In this document: piece after piece, positions 51,124-57,431 of the stretch
Layout: each line of letters begins with the position of its first letter
Position numbering within the stretch: position 1 is the stretch's first letter
Source of the DNA: a virus
Reading direction: 5' to 3' (one strand)
Virus record (IMG/VR): IMGVR_UViG_3300030390_001226
Coordinates: 1 to 62,744 of that record
Length of the DNA stretch: 62,744 nucleotides
Made by a program: the position numbers and the translations under genes
Notes under the pieces: generated by a model
The model's database searches: none
Told to the model about the DNA's origin: nothing
What the model saw: the letters and a program-made list of their open reading frames with translations, nothing else

Positions 51124-51363
51124 TTAGTAATAGTATAGTTGAAATTGCTCTTTCAAAGCTCTGCCCTCTCTAGTATTGAAACCATAGCTATGTGTGTACA
51201 TACCCTCTATTGGTTCATTCTCTACCATAAAGAGGAATACTTCTTTTGGGGTTGCTTCGTGTCGCTTTGATACTTCCTTACAAGCATACTCCATTTTATC
51301 AATATCGTGTACTACCTTACCATAGTTATCCATAAGGTATTTGTGCATTTGTTTTGCTTTCAT
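51124..51363 (-). CDS. Hypothetical protein, 79 aa
   Basis: 79 residues: helical N-terminus (MHKYLMDNYGKVVHDIDKM), middle ATPKEVFLFMVEN, and an end with GFNTREGRALKEQFQLYYY. Soluble. Not recognised. Confidence 0.65.
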   Translation of the reverse strand: MKAKQMHKYLMDNYGKVVHDIDKMEYACKEVSKRHEATPKEVFLFMVENEPIEGMYTHSYGFNTREGRALKEQFQLYYY

Positions 51364-51365
51364 AG

Positions 51366-51506
51366 TTATTTAATTTTGTATTCATCATAGGTTAAACAAT
51401 AGTGTACACTATTAGGTTGTAGGTCTAATAGGTGTTTACAACAATCCATATAAGAACCTTTGTGTAAGATTTCTTCGTTGTAGTATAGAGTGTATGTTTT
51501 ATCCAT
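51366..51506 (-). CDS. Hypothetical protein, 46 aa
   Basis: Read from ATG 51506; 46 residues, strand-helix-strand pattern (KTYTLYYNEEILHKGSY, then DCCKHLLDLQ, then SVHYCLTYDEY). Its stop is two bases from the start of the next gene. Not recognised. Confidence 0.6.
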   Translation of the reverse strand: MDKTYTLYYNEEILHKGSYMDCCKHLLDLQPNSVHYCLTYDEYKIK

Positions 51507-51523
51507 AGTTTATAAGGGTTAGG

Positions 51524-51682
51524 TTAATTATTGGAAACATAATGTAAGGAATATTCTAGCAAGGTATTGTACCCTGCAAATTCTACTAGTAATTCAGATC
51601 GTATTAATGATAGTGAAATTTCTACCACCTCATCTTGAGGCAGTAGTATTTCCGTATGGTTGGTTAGGTATTGTTGTCGCAT
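51524..51682 (-). CDS. Hypothetical protein, 52 aa
   Basis: Read from ATG 51682; 52 residues, with EILLPQDEVVEISLSLIRSE then helix. Leader resembles others (CTAAGACTATG). The stop is 18 bases before the next start. Not recognised. Confidence 0.55.
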   Translation of the reverse strand: MRQQYLTNHTEILLPQDEVVEISLSLIRSELLVEFAGYNTLLEYSLHYVSNN

Positions 51683-51686
51683 AGTC

Positions 51687-51998
51687 TTAGTCTTCTAATT
51701 CAATTAATTTTCCGTTTACTTCTTTGTATTGTAAGTCATCCTCACATTCCCACTCAGTCCAATAGTAGTAGTCTGCTTTGTAGTAGTCTTCAATTAGCCA
51801 ATCATCCGTTAGCCTACCCTCTGATACATCTTTATCATACTCAAGGTTACCCTTTTTCTCTACCTCTCTAAGATGCTTAATCATATCCTTCTCGTACTTT
51901 ATGTACATTAGTCCATCTTCTATGCAGTATCCCTCATTCATTCCCTCACCAGTAATATCGCATTGTCTGGCGTATAGTATTTCTTCTTGCTTTGTCAT
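51687..51998 (-). CDS. Hypothetical acidic protein, 103 aa
   Basis: 103 residues, rich in Tyr, Glu and Asp (IEDYYKADYYYWTEWECEDD; residues about 68-87). An early N-terminal helix has two cysteines-poor segments. Not recognised; an acidic host-takeover protein is possible. Confidence 0.65.
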   Translation of the reverse strand: MTKQEEILYARQCDITGEGMNEGYCIEDGLMYIKYEKDMIKHLREVEKKGNLEYDKDVSEGRLTDDWLIEDYYKADYYYWTEWECEDDLQYKEVNGKLIELED

Positions 51999-52019
51999 AA
52001 TTTTGTAATTTGATAGTGA

Positions 52020-52370
52020 TTAATTAATTCCCCAACCTTGTCCATAAGTACCACATTCTTCTTGTGGTCTAGCATCCTCTTTTGATACTATCTCCCAAGA
52101 GCATTTACCCTCTACGCTATCTGCAAATGAATACTCCCCATCCTTGTACTCTTCTAGGGTAGTATAAACATAGCTACCATAAGACTCAACTCCATCGCAG
52201 TCTTGAGAGTAGGTGTTTACATATATAGCACCATCCTCTGCAAGTGCTTTGTATACCTTGTGGTGTTGTGTAGATTGGCTTAAGGCTTTAAGTCGAGCCT
52301 TTAACTTAGCAATCTCTAAGTCTTTCTCCTTTAGTACTTCAAGAACGAAATCTTTTTCTTCTGTATTCAT
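52020..52370 (-). CDS. Hypothetical protein with N-terminal coiled coil, 116 aa
   Basis: 116 residues. A coiled coil (about residues 5-32, EKDLEIAKLKARLKAL) precedes a small acidic Tyr-rich domain (YVNTYSQDCDGVESYGSYVY). Leader carries TTAGAAATTATG. Not recognised. Confidence 0.65.
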   Translation of the reverse strand: MNTEEKDFVLEVLKEKDLEIAKLKARLKALSQSTQHHKVYKALAEDGAIYVNTYSQDCDGVESYGSYVYTTLEEYKDGEYSFADSVEGKCSWEIVSKEDARPQEECGTYGQGWGIN

Positions 52371-52382
52371 AATTTCTAAATT

Positions 52383-52616
52383 TTAGTTACATCTATCTAA
52401 GTAGTCATCGTGTATACCCAAGTCAACCTCCTGCTGGTGTTCGCATTCAGTCTCCCATTCTTGCTCTTCTATATATGGTATGGTTTTCTCTAAGACATCG
52501 TTAAATGAATCTAAAGTCCTTCTTAGATATTCGGAATTTATGTAAACTCCGTTAAACTCCTTATTTTCCTTTAACTTTCTAAGTAAAAAGGTTAATTCTT
52601 TTAAGTCATCAATCAT
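52383..52616 (-). CDS. Hypothetical protein, 77 aa
   Basis: 77 residues, helical, acidic, with TLLRKLKE-type N-terminus and ECEHQQEVDLGIHDDYLDRCN at the end (His/Asp/Cys-rich, possible metal site). Leader GCTAGAAATTATG. Not recognised. Confidence 0.65.
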   Translation of the reverse strand: MIDDLKELTFLLRKLKENKEFNGVYINSEYLRRTLDSFNDVLEKTIPYIEEQEWETECEHQQEVDLGIHDDYLDRCN

Positions 52617-52621
52617 AATTT

Positions 52622-52828
52622 CTAGCTTTCCTTGTTAAGTTCTTCCTTTGTCTTGATGGCATGGAGTAGTCTCCAATGCTCATCTTTAGTACCAAATATG
52701 TTGATGTAGTCGATAAGTTCTTGAGACGATGATAGAGAATTAATATCTTCGTTCCATACCTTGTTAAGGTTTAGTGGCATACGTACCATCTTAGATTGTA
52801 GGTAGCCTATTGTAATGTGTTGTCCCAT
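52622..52828 (-). CDS. Hypothetical protein, 68 aa
   Basis: 68 residues, with LQSKMVRMPLNLNKVW then helical SLSSSQELIDYINIFG and LLHAIKTKEEL. Leader ATAGAAATTATG. Not recognised. Confidence 0.65.
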   Translation of the reverse strand: MGQHITIGYLQSKMVRMPLNLNKVWNEDINSLSSSQELIDYINIFGTKDEHWRLLHAIKTKEELNKES

Positions 52829-52841
52829 AATTTCTATGTGT

Positions 52842-53024
52842 TTATCTTAGTTCTTGCCACGATTGATTCATATCCCCATAAATATCTCTTACATCTCTTA
52901 AATCTAAAGACCTTAACCAAGCTATGGCTTGCGAGTTAGTATCGCAATCAAAATCCTTTAACTTAAAGTTCGGTAGATTAATAATTTTTAAAGCTAATAG
53001 ATGCTTGTTTTCAAATACATTCAT
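52842..53024 (-). CDS. Hypothetical protein, 60 aa
   Basis: 60 residues: LLALKIINLPNFKLKDF, then DCDTNSQAIAWLRSLDLRDV. The DFDCD...AW.L motif is like that in the gene at 49543-49728. Leader AACTAGAAATTATG. Not recognised. Confidence 0.65.
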   Translation of the reverse strand: MNVFENKHLLALKIINLPNFKLKDFDCDTNSQAIAWLRSLDLRDVRDIYGDMNQSWQELR

Positions 53025-53033
53025 AATTTCTAG

Positions 53034-53204
53034 TTATTTAGTTAGTGTTTCATTGTAGTAGTCAGCACAAGCCATCGTTAGCTTTAATGCTTTTGAATCT
53101 GTTACATCGTAGACCATCTTAAAGATGGTAGCTACCTGTAATGCACTGCTCATCCCCGATTCAATGCATCTAGCGAATGTAATTCTGTGTTTTGTCGTAA
53201 TCAT
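53034..53204 (-). CDS. Hypothetical protein, 56 aa
   Basis: Read from ATG 53204. 56 residues, helical, with two cysteines and ALQVATIFKMVYDVTDSKAL. Leader AAACCTAAACACTATC. Its stop forms part of the next gene's leader (TAAATAACTAG). Not recognised. Confidence 0.65.
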   Translation of the reverse strand: MITTKHRITFARCIESGMSSALQVATIFKMVYDVTDSKALKLTMACADYYNETLTK

Positions 53205-53221
53205 AATGATAGTGTTTAGGT

Positions 53222-53395
53222 TTATCTTGTTCTGAATAGTAATCTCTCTTGTCTTTTTGAGTAACTATTGTCATTGTAGTTAGCTATCTTTCTCATCTTA
53301 GCTTCTGATAATATTCTACTGAATTGTTCAGCCTTATCATCATTATAATCGTAAGCCTTTTTTCTAAGGTTATGTACTAATCTTTCGTAATTCAT
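53222..53395 (-). CDS. Hypothetical basic helical protein, 57 aa
   Basis: Read from ATG 53395. 57 residues, basic, one long helix (YERLVHNLRKKAYDY, then QFSRILSEAKMRKIA). Leader AACTAGAAAATATG. Not recognised. Confidence 0.65.
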   Translation of the reverse strand: MNYERLVHNLRKKAYDYNDDKAEQFSRILSEAKMRKIANYNDNSYSKRQERLLFRTR

Positions 53396-53408
53396 ATTTT
53401 CTAGTTGT

Positions 53409-53567
53409 TTAGTTTTCCTCTTCTAGGTGTAGTGCTATAAGGACTATGATAGGTAAGTCCATTAAGGTTATTAGAGCCTTAATCTCTATGCTGTCTGATG
53501 TAGTGTATACTATAGCCGTTAATGTTACGGCTAGTATAGTGATAATCGTTAAGATAAATTTATTCAT
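53409..53567 (-). CDS. Small two-helix membrane protein, 52 aa
   Basis: 52 residues from ATG 53567, chosen for its leader AACTAGAAACTATG; a longer frame to 53633 overlaps the upstream gene. Two hydrophobic segments (FILTIITILAVTLTAIVY and LMDLPIIVLIALHL) joined by a short acidic loop. It probably inserts in the inner membrane early in infection. Unknown role. Confidence 0.65.
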   Translation of the reverse strand: MNKFILTIITILAVTLTAIVYTTSDSIEIKALITLMDLPIIVLIALHLEEEN

Positions 53568-53592
53568 AGTTTCTAGTTGTTTAGTTTGACTA

Positions 53593-53754
53593 TTATTCTT
53601 CCTCCCAAAACTCAGCATCTCCATACACTCCAATGCTTTGCATATTACCTAGCATTGTTTCTGTCATAGCTTGTGTTTTTTCATTGGTCATCTCTTCCAC
53701 AGATAATGCTAATGCAGTTGCGATAATCTCTAGTTGTTTCTTGTTGAATCTCAT
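53593..53754 (-). CDS. First gene of the distal early operon, 53 aa
   Basis: Read from ATG 53754. 53 residues, one long helix (KKQLEIIATALALSVEEMTN), Met- and Glu-rich, with an acidic end. Leader AACAACTAAGATTATG, at the end of a long untranslated region from the promoter at 54220-54250. Not recognised. Confidence 0.65.
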   Translation of the reverse strand: MRFNKKQLEIIATALALSVEEMTNEKTQAMTETMLGNMQSIGVYGDAEFWEEE

Positions 53755-54219
53755 AATCTTAGTTGTTTAGGTTAATGTATCCTTCTACTCAGCTTTTATG
53801 CAGACTTGTAACTGCCTTAGGTAGCTTTAAAGGGTTAAGATAAGGTAGGCTCAAGCACCACCTAATTAAGCCACAGCGTGTAGCCCTCATCTTAACATCC
53901 CATCGAATCAATAGGTACTGCCTACCATTGCAGTATTAAAGTCCTTAGAAGGACTGCCTTAATTTCTGTATCCTCTTACTAATTTGGTGTTGGTAAACGT
54001 CCTGTCGATTGAGTAGCTTATCGTATGCTACAGATTGCCAATAGATTCTAATGCCTTATAAGTGAACGAATATCTTAACACTTACCACAAGGTGGATAAC
54101 CTTGTCCCTCTGTTGAGTTTGGGCAATAGAGCCGTACAAAGCCGACTGCTGAATTTTGCGAATACCTCTTCCAATATGTCAATGAACGAGCAGTTAGGTG
54201 GATTACCTCATCTGCCCTG
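53755..54219 (-). promoter_or_regulatory. Long untranslated leader with hairpins (about 465 bases)
   Basis: No gene seen. From the promoter at 54220 it would be transcribed leftward. Hairpins include ACAAGGT/ACCTTGT around GGATA (54087-54105), AGGT/ACCT around GGATT (54196-54208), GTCCT/AGGAC around TAGA (53941-53954) and ACTGC/GCAGT (53917-53934). The first two share a near-identical 13-mer (AGGTWATCCACCT). AAGGCAGT recurs on the minus strand. This could be a regulatory leader, small RNA or part of the origin. Confidence 0.5.
54087..54105. repeat. Perfect inverted repeat with DnaA-box-like core
   Basis: ACAAGGT-GGATA-ACCTTGT, 7-bp perfect arms. On the minus strand it contains TTATCCACC, one base from the TTATCCACA DnaA box. 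A second, shorter copy of the same core is at 54196-54208. Confidence 0.6.
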
Positions 54220-54273
54220 CAAATAACGTAAAAGTTTTTTACTTACCAACTATAAAAAGTAAACTATTTTTAC
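54220..54273 (-). promoter_or_regulatory. Distal early promoter with duplicated 15-bp operator
   Basis: Minus-strand GTTATTTG (54227-54220) is an imperfect TAnnTTTG; TTGG is at 54249-54246, with a 19-base spacer. Abutting the -7 box is GTAAAAGTTTTTTAC (54228-54242; arms GTAAAA/TTTTAC). A second perfect copy, GTAAACTATTTTTAC, is at 54259-54273, exactly 31 bases upstream, the same spacing as at the ERF promoter. Confidence 0.72.
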
Positions 54274-54805
54274 TTTATTTTTAAGATTGTACTGATACCA
54301 AGGGCTTCAGAGGGTAAAAAATGTTGGCTGTATAAGTGTATAGGCTGTGGGTAAGGGATTGATTGGGGGTAATTACTCCACCTCTCTCTACACCTCTTGC
54401 TACCAGAGGGATTGTACGATCTTTCTTTTATGGTGTATTGATACCACAATAGGTACATGATGCATTAGAAGGGCTAATATGTAGCTTTACTGGAGTGGTA
54501 TGTATATACTATTCATTGCATTGCAATTGCCTGCTCAACAATACTATTCATTGCATTGTATTTACCTGCTCAAGATAATATTAGGTACTGCATACAATTA
54601 AATACACATAGATAGTAGGTAGTAGTCGGTGCATAACATAAATAGTAAATCGACATTTGAAATGCACGCATTGGATTTTGGTTTGGGTACACCCTTTGCA
54701 GATTTCGGTTTCGGTATAGGAAACACGCACGCAGATTAAATATATAACCCCCACCCCTTTCACACCTCACAAAAAATTTTTACCTTGCAAAAAAAATAGA
54801 GTAGT
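54274..54805. other. Intergenic region between divergent units (532 bases), origin candidate
   Basis: No convincing gene: short open frames are interrupted and lack the leaders seen elsewhere. It holds the tandem 35-base repeat at 54506-54575, two TGATACCA sites (near 54292 and 54440), T/G-rich tracts, and a C-rich tract near 54745-54760. No clear TAnnTTTG promoter for the plus-strand gene at 54806 was found; TACCTTGC near 54781 is a poor match. Confidence 0.5.
54506..54575. repeat. Iteron-like tandem repeat, two 35-base units
   Basis: Units 54506-54540 and 54541-54575 agree at 31 of 35 positions. Shared parts are ATACTATTCATTGCATTG and CCTGCTCAA. Directly repeated in a noncoding AT-rich region beside the start of the early genes, as iterons are at replication origins. 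Confidence 0.75.
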
Positions 54806-55159
54806 ATGTCTAAAATTAAAAAAGCAAAAAAGGGTTCTTCTTTAGAAAACATTTCTAAGTACGGTGGAAAGAAGGTAGTTTCTGGTGCAGAAAAGCGCAA
54901 CACTATAGGTGGTATGTCTAATTACAGACAGAATAAAATATCTAAACGAAATGACGTTTTAGCTGAAAGGCAAATAGGCAAGGCTAAGGGTTCTGAGAAA
55001 AGAATGTCTAAAAAGTTAGGTCGTGAAATAACTTCAGGTGAGCGTAAAGGTATATTAAGATCCTCTAACTCTTCTAACTCAAGAACTTCAAACGCTTTAA
55101 ATAAGGGTAGTAAGTTTGGGAATATGCTTAGATCTATAAACCCGTTTAAAAGAAGATAA
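54806..55159 (+). CDS. Small basic protein with KKAKKG motif, 117 aa
   Basis: 117 residues, very basic and Ser/Gly-rich. Starts MSKIKKAKKGSSLENISKYGG; later RMSKKLGREITSGERKG. The KKAKKG element is shared with proteins at 805-1338 and 59132-60250. Probably a DNA-binding or virion protein; no known family. Confidence 0.7.
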   Translation: MSKIKKAKKGSSLENISKYGGKKVVSGAEKRNTIGGMSNYRQNKISKRNDVLAERQIGKAKGSEKRMSKKLGREITSGERKGILRSSNSSNSRTSNALNKGSKFGNMLRSINPFKRR

Positions 55160-55164
55160 TAATT

Positions 55165-55467
55165 ATGCCAGATCCAATTAAAAAGAAAAAGAGTTTCGGA
55201 GTTTTAAAGTCTGACTCTAATAAGCTTAAGGATAAATTTACAGGTCCAAGAAACTTAAATAAGAAAAAAGTTGCAGAACTTAATTCTAAGATTGCAAGTT
55301 TAGAAAAGAGCTTTAATACTGAAGAAAGAAGGTATAGAGCAAAAGGTAATGCTGGCTTTAGTGTCGGAATGAAAAGATATAGTAAAGAGGCTACAAAGAT
55401 TAACGAGGAGTTAATAAAGCTCACAGGTAAAGGTTCTTCTTTTTACGAGTCTAAAAGAAAAAAATAA
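55165..55467 (+). CDS. Small basic protein beginning MPDPIK, 100 aa
   Basis: 100 residues. MPDPIKKKK opening is shared with the next gene, and FGVLKSDSNK recurs as VGVLKSDTNK in the 372-residue protein at 59132-60250. Middle is helical (KKVAELNSKIASLEKSF). Likely a structural or packaging protein of the same set. Confidence 0.7.
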   Translation: MPDPIKKKKSFGVLKSDSNKLKDKFTGPRNLNKKKVAELNSKIASLEKSFNTEERRYRAKGNAGFSVGMKRYSKEATKINEELIKLTGKGSSFYESKRKK

Positions 55468-55469
55468 TT

Positions 55470-55760
55470 ATGCCAGACCCAATAAAACGAGGAAGAAAAA
55501 GAAAAGCACGAAAGATCCGTAAGGGTAAAGGTGTTAGAAAAAACGATGACGGAACAGTCTCCACTCACTTAATGGCTACGTACACAGGTGAGGGTGGTAA
55601 GAATTATGTTGCTCCAACTATAGCTCCTAATAAGGACGGAGTATATAAGCCTCAGTCTTTCTCTCAAGCGTTAAAGAAGGGAGAGGTGTTTGAGTTTAAA
55701 AATAAAAAACGTGCTGACAAGTTTGCTAAAGGAAGTTGGAAAAATAAAAACTATAAGTAA
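55470..55760 (+). CDS. Small basic protein beginning MPDPIK, 96 aa
   Basis: 96 residues. Basic N-terminus (RGRKRKARKIRKGKG), then a compact domain: STHLMATYTGEGGKNYVAPT, IAPNKDG, ALKKGEVFEFKNKKRADKFA, GSWK. The second half resembles the 'YVAPTI-PN...A..G..F.F....A..FA.GSWK' domain of phage internal structural proteins. Two bases from the gene before it. Confidence 0.7.
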   Translation: MPDPIKRGRKRKARKIRKGKGVRKNDDGTVSTHLMATYTGEGGKNYVAPTIAPNKDGVYKPQSFSQALKKGEVFEFKNKKRADKFAKGSWKNKNYK

Positions 55761-55766
55761 AGATAT

Positions 55767-55931
55767 ATGTTCGATAACGTTTACGGTGGTTTAGACCCAA
55801 AAGATTTAGAGTCAAAGATAGTAGCTTCAGGTCACTTTGTAGGTGATTCTCATTACGTGGCTGTAATACAGGACATGAAGGGTAATGTTATAGACATAGA
55901 CGTTACGACTGTAGACGAGGAGATCTTTTAG
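55767..55931 (+). CDS. Hypothetical protein, 54 aa
   Basis: 54 residues from ATG 55767 to TAG 55931, acidic, strand-rich (HYVAVIQDMKGNVIDIDVTT). It is 6 bases after the previous gene and 2 bases before the HNH start. Not recognised. Confidence 0.65.
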   Translation: MFDNVYGGLDPKDLESKIVASGHFVGDSHYVAVIQDMKGNVIDIDVTTVDEEIF

Positions 55932-55933
55932 TC

Positions 55934-56323
55934 TTGGATAATAGCAAGAAGATTAAAAAGGATCAGCTTGGTATGGATCCTAGCACAGCCTCTAACAGGT
56001 TAAAGAAACAGTTGATGTACACCTTAGCTGTAAAGTTAGATATGCACTGGTGTTTTCAGTGTGCTGCAAAGATAGAGTCCTCAAAAGACATGAGTATAGA
56101 ACATAAAACCCCTTGGCTTCATTCGGAAGATCCTAAGGGGTTATTTTTTGATATAGATAATATAGCATTCTCTCACAACAGCTGCAATTATAAAGCGTCT
56201 AGAGGTTCATCTCCTAGAGTTCCTTGCCCCTCAACAGCAGCATACAGAAGAGGATGCCGATGTGAAGGTTGCAAGAAGTCTAATAGTGATTATAAAAGAG
56301 AGCTAAGGTCTAGATCCTATTGA
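55934..56323 (+). CDS. HNH endonuclease
   Basis: 129 residues from TTG 55934, two bases after the previous stop; ATG 55973 is an alternative start. Zinc ribbon WCFQC with a later Cys in HNSCN, catalytic IEHKTPW (H of HNH), then LFFDIDNIAFSHNSCNYKAS. The C-terminal PCPSTAAYRRGCRCEGCKKSNSDYKR is a second CxC-x-x-C segment seen in other phage HNH proteins. It may be a homing or packaging nuclease. It overlaps the convergent fibre gene by 7 bases. Confidence 0.85.
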   Translation: MDNSKKIKKDQLGMDPSTASNRLKKQLMYTLAVKLDMHWCFQCAAKIESSKDMSIEHKTPWLHSEDPKGLFFDIDNIAFSHNSCNYKASRGSSPRVPCPSTAAYRRGCRCEGCKKSNSDYKRELRSRSY

Positions 56324-56709
56324 TCAGTACCGAATACCATAAACTCAACTACAGAAGTTGCGTTAGTACCGTAAGCTTTAAGTCCCATATCTGCGTTAGT
56401 AGGTAAGAATGCAAAGTCCCCACCAGCTAATTTTAATATCTCAGGGTTACCAGTTGTTGTTGCGTCATACACGTAGATGAAGTTTGTTGCTGTAGCATCA
56501 GTATTCTTGATGTATACATAAGCAATAGCTGCGTAGTCATCTGCTGTATATATAACAGCTGCACTAGCGTGAACTGCTGTTTGACCTACCTTAGTACGAG
56601 CGACACCTGTTGTGTGTGAAGCTGTTATAGCTTTATTAATTGCTAGGCTTAATGTCTGTGACGTTAAATCAGAGCTAGTAATTGTTAGTTTTGTTGTTAC
56701 TGTTGCCAT
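56317..56709 (-). CDS. Virion decoration-like protein, 130 aa
   Basis: 130 residues, Ala/Thr/Ser-rich, beta-strand alternation. The end AFLPTNADMGLKAYG then SVVEFMVFGTDQ is typical of small beta-sandwich decoration or fibre-cap proteins in marine phages. Last gene of the minus-strand host-range cassette. Family not named. Confidence 0.7.
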   Translation of the reverse strand: MATVTTKLTITSSDLTSQTLSLAINKAITASHTTGVARTKVGQTAVHASAAVIYTADDYAAIAYVYIKNTDATATNFIYVYDATTTGNPEILKLAGGDFAFLPTNADMGLKAYGTNATSVVEFMVFGTDQ

Positions 56710-56752
56710 CTTGTTTTATATTATTTGTGTTTGTAAAGATATGAATTTATTA

Positions 56753-57427
56753 TTATATATCCGCTAAAGTTAATGTAGCTCCGTATATTATTTGATTTGT
56801 TGATGTTGTTGTTATTTTAAGGGCTACATAGTTAGTCTCAGTTGAGTTGTAATTGTTTCTTACATCTATAGTAGCTCCAGAATTCCCACTAGCTAGTGTT
56901 GTTATAGCTCCAGTTGTGTACGTACCACCGAATAAAGATGTTGCAACAGATGCTGAGGAGTAAACCCTGTAGTTAGTTACTTTTTTATTCTTAGGTATAG
57001 ATACATTTGCAAATATCTCTTGAGATGAACTAGCTACTCTAACACCTAACTTATCTCTTATATCATCTTCAATTACGGTACGCTCTAAACTAGCGTCATC
57101 GTTACCCATAAATTGAGTTGGTAGTATTTTTAATGTGTTATCATAAGTACCTGAGTCAGCTCCATCGCTACCATCAGCTCCATCGCTACCGTCAGATCCA
57201 TCTGAACCATTACTCCCATCAGCTCCATTACCAACCTCTGCAGTTAAGTACCTACGAAGTTCTTCTATATCCTCTTGCATTTGTTGCATCTGATATAGCA
57301 TAGCTGCTTCAGGTGGGTATGCTTCTAGATCTGTATGCTTGGCATTGTCAAAACTTGCTTTTAACGCTGCCTTATCAGATCCTGTTCTACTGTGTACTGC
57401 TTCTGATTTCCTCGCTGCTAATGCCAT
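56753..57427 (-). CDS. Collagen-like fibre protein
   Basis: 224 residues: helical N-terminal third, then a short collagen-like run of Gly-x-x triplets (about residues 66-90, GSDGSDGADGSD), then a beta-domain of about 125 residues starting KILPTQFMGND. That domain is paralogous to the C-terminus of the next fibre (KILPSDFIAD): both have IP then K-x-T, SAS-x-A-V/T, GN-x-G and IYGG / VYGG. It is probably a receptor-binding tip on a trimeric stalk. Confidence 0.8.
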   Translation of the reverse strand: MALAARKSEAVHSRTGSDKAALKASFDNAKHTDLEAYPPEAAMLYQMQQMQEDIEELRRYLTAEVGNGADGSNGSDGSDGSDGADGSDGADSGTYDNTLKILPTQFMGNDDASLERTVIEDDIRDKLGVRVASSSQEIFANVSIPKNKKVTNYRVYSSASVATSLFGGTYTTGAITTLASGNSGATIDVRNNYNSTETNYVALKITTTSTNQIIYGATLTLADI

Positions 57428-57431
57428 ATTG

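Noticed and set aside
54570-54770. Minus-strand open frames in the intergenic hub (also 54270-54458, 54581-54763)
   Set aside because: Two frames overlap each other, cysteine- and tyrosine-rich random-looking translations, none with the leaders used by neighbours.
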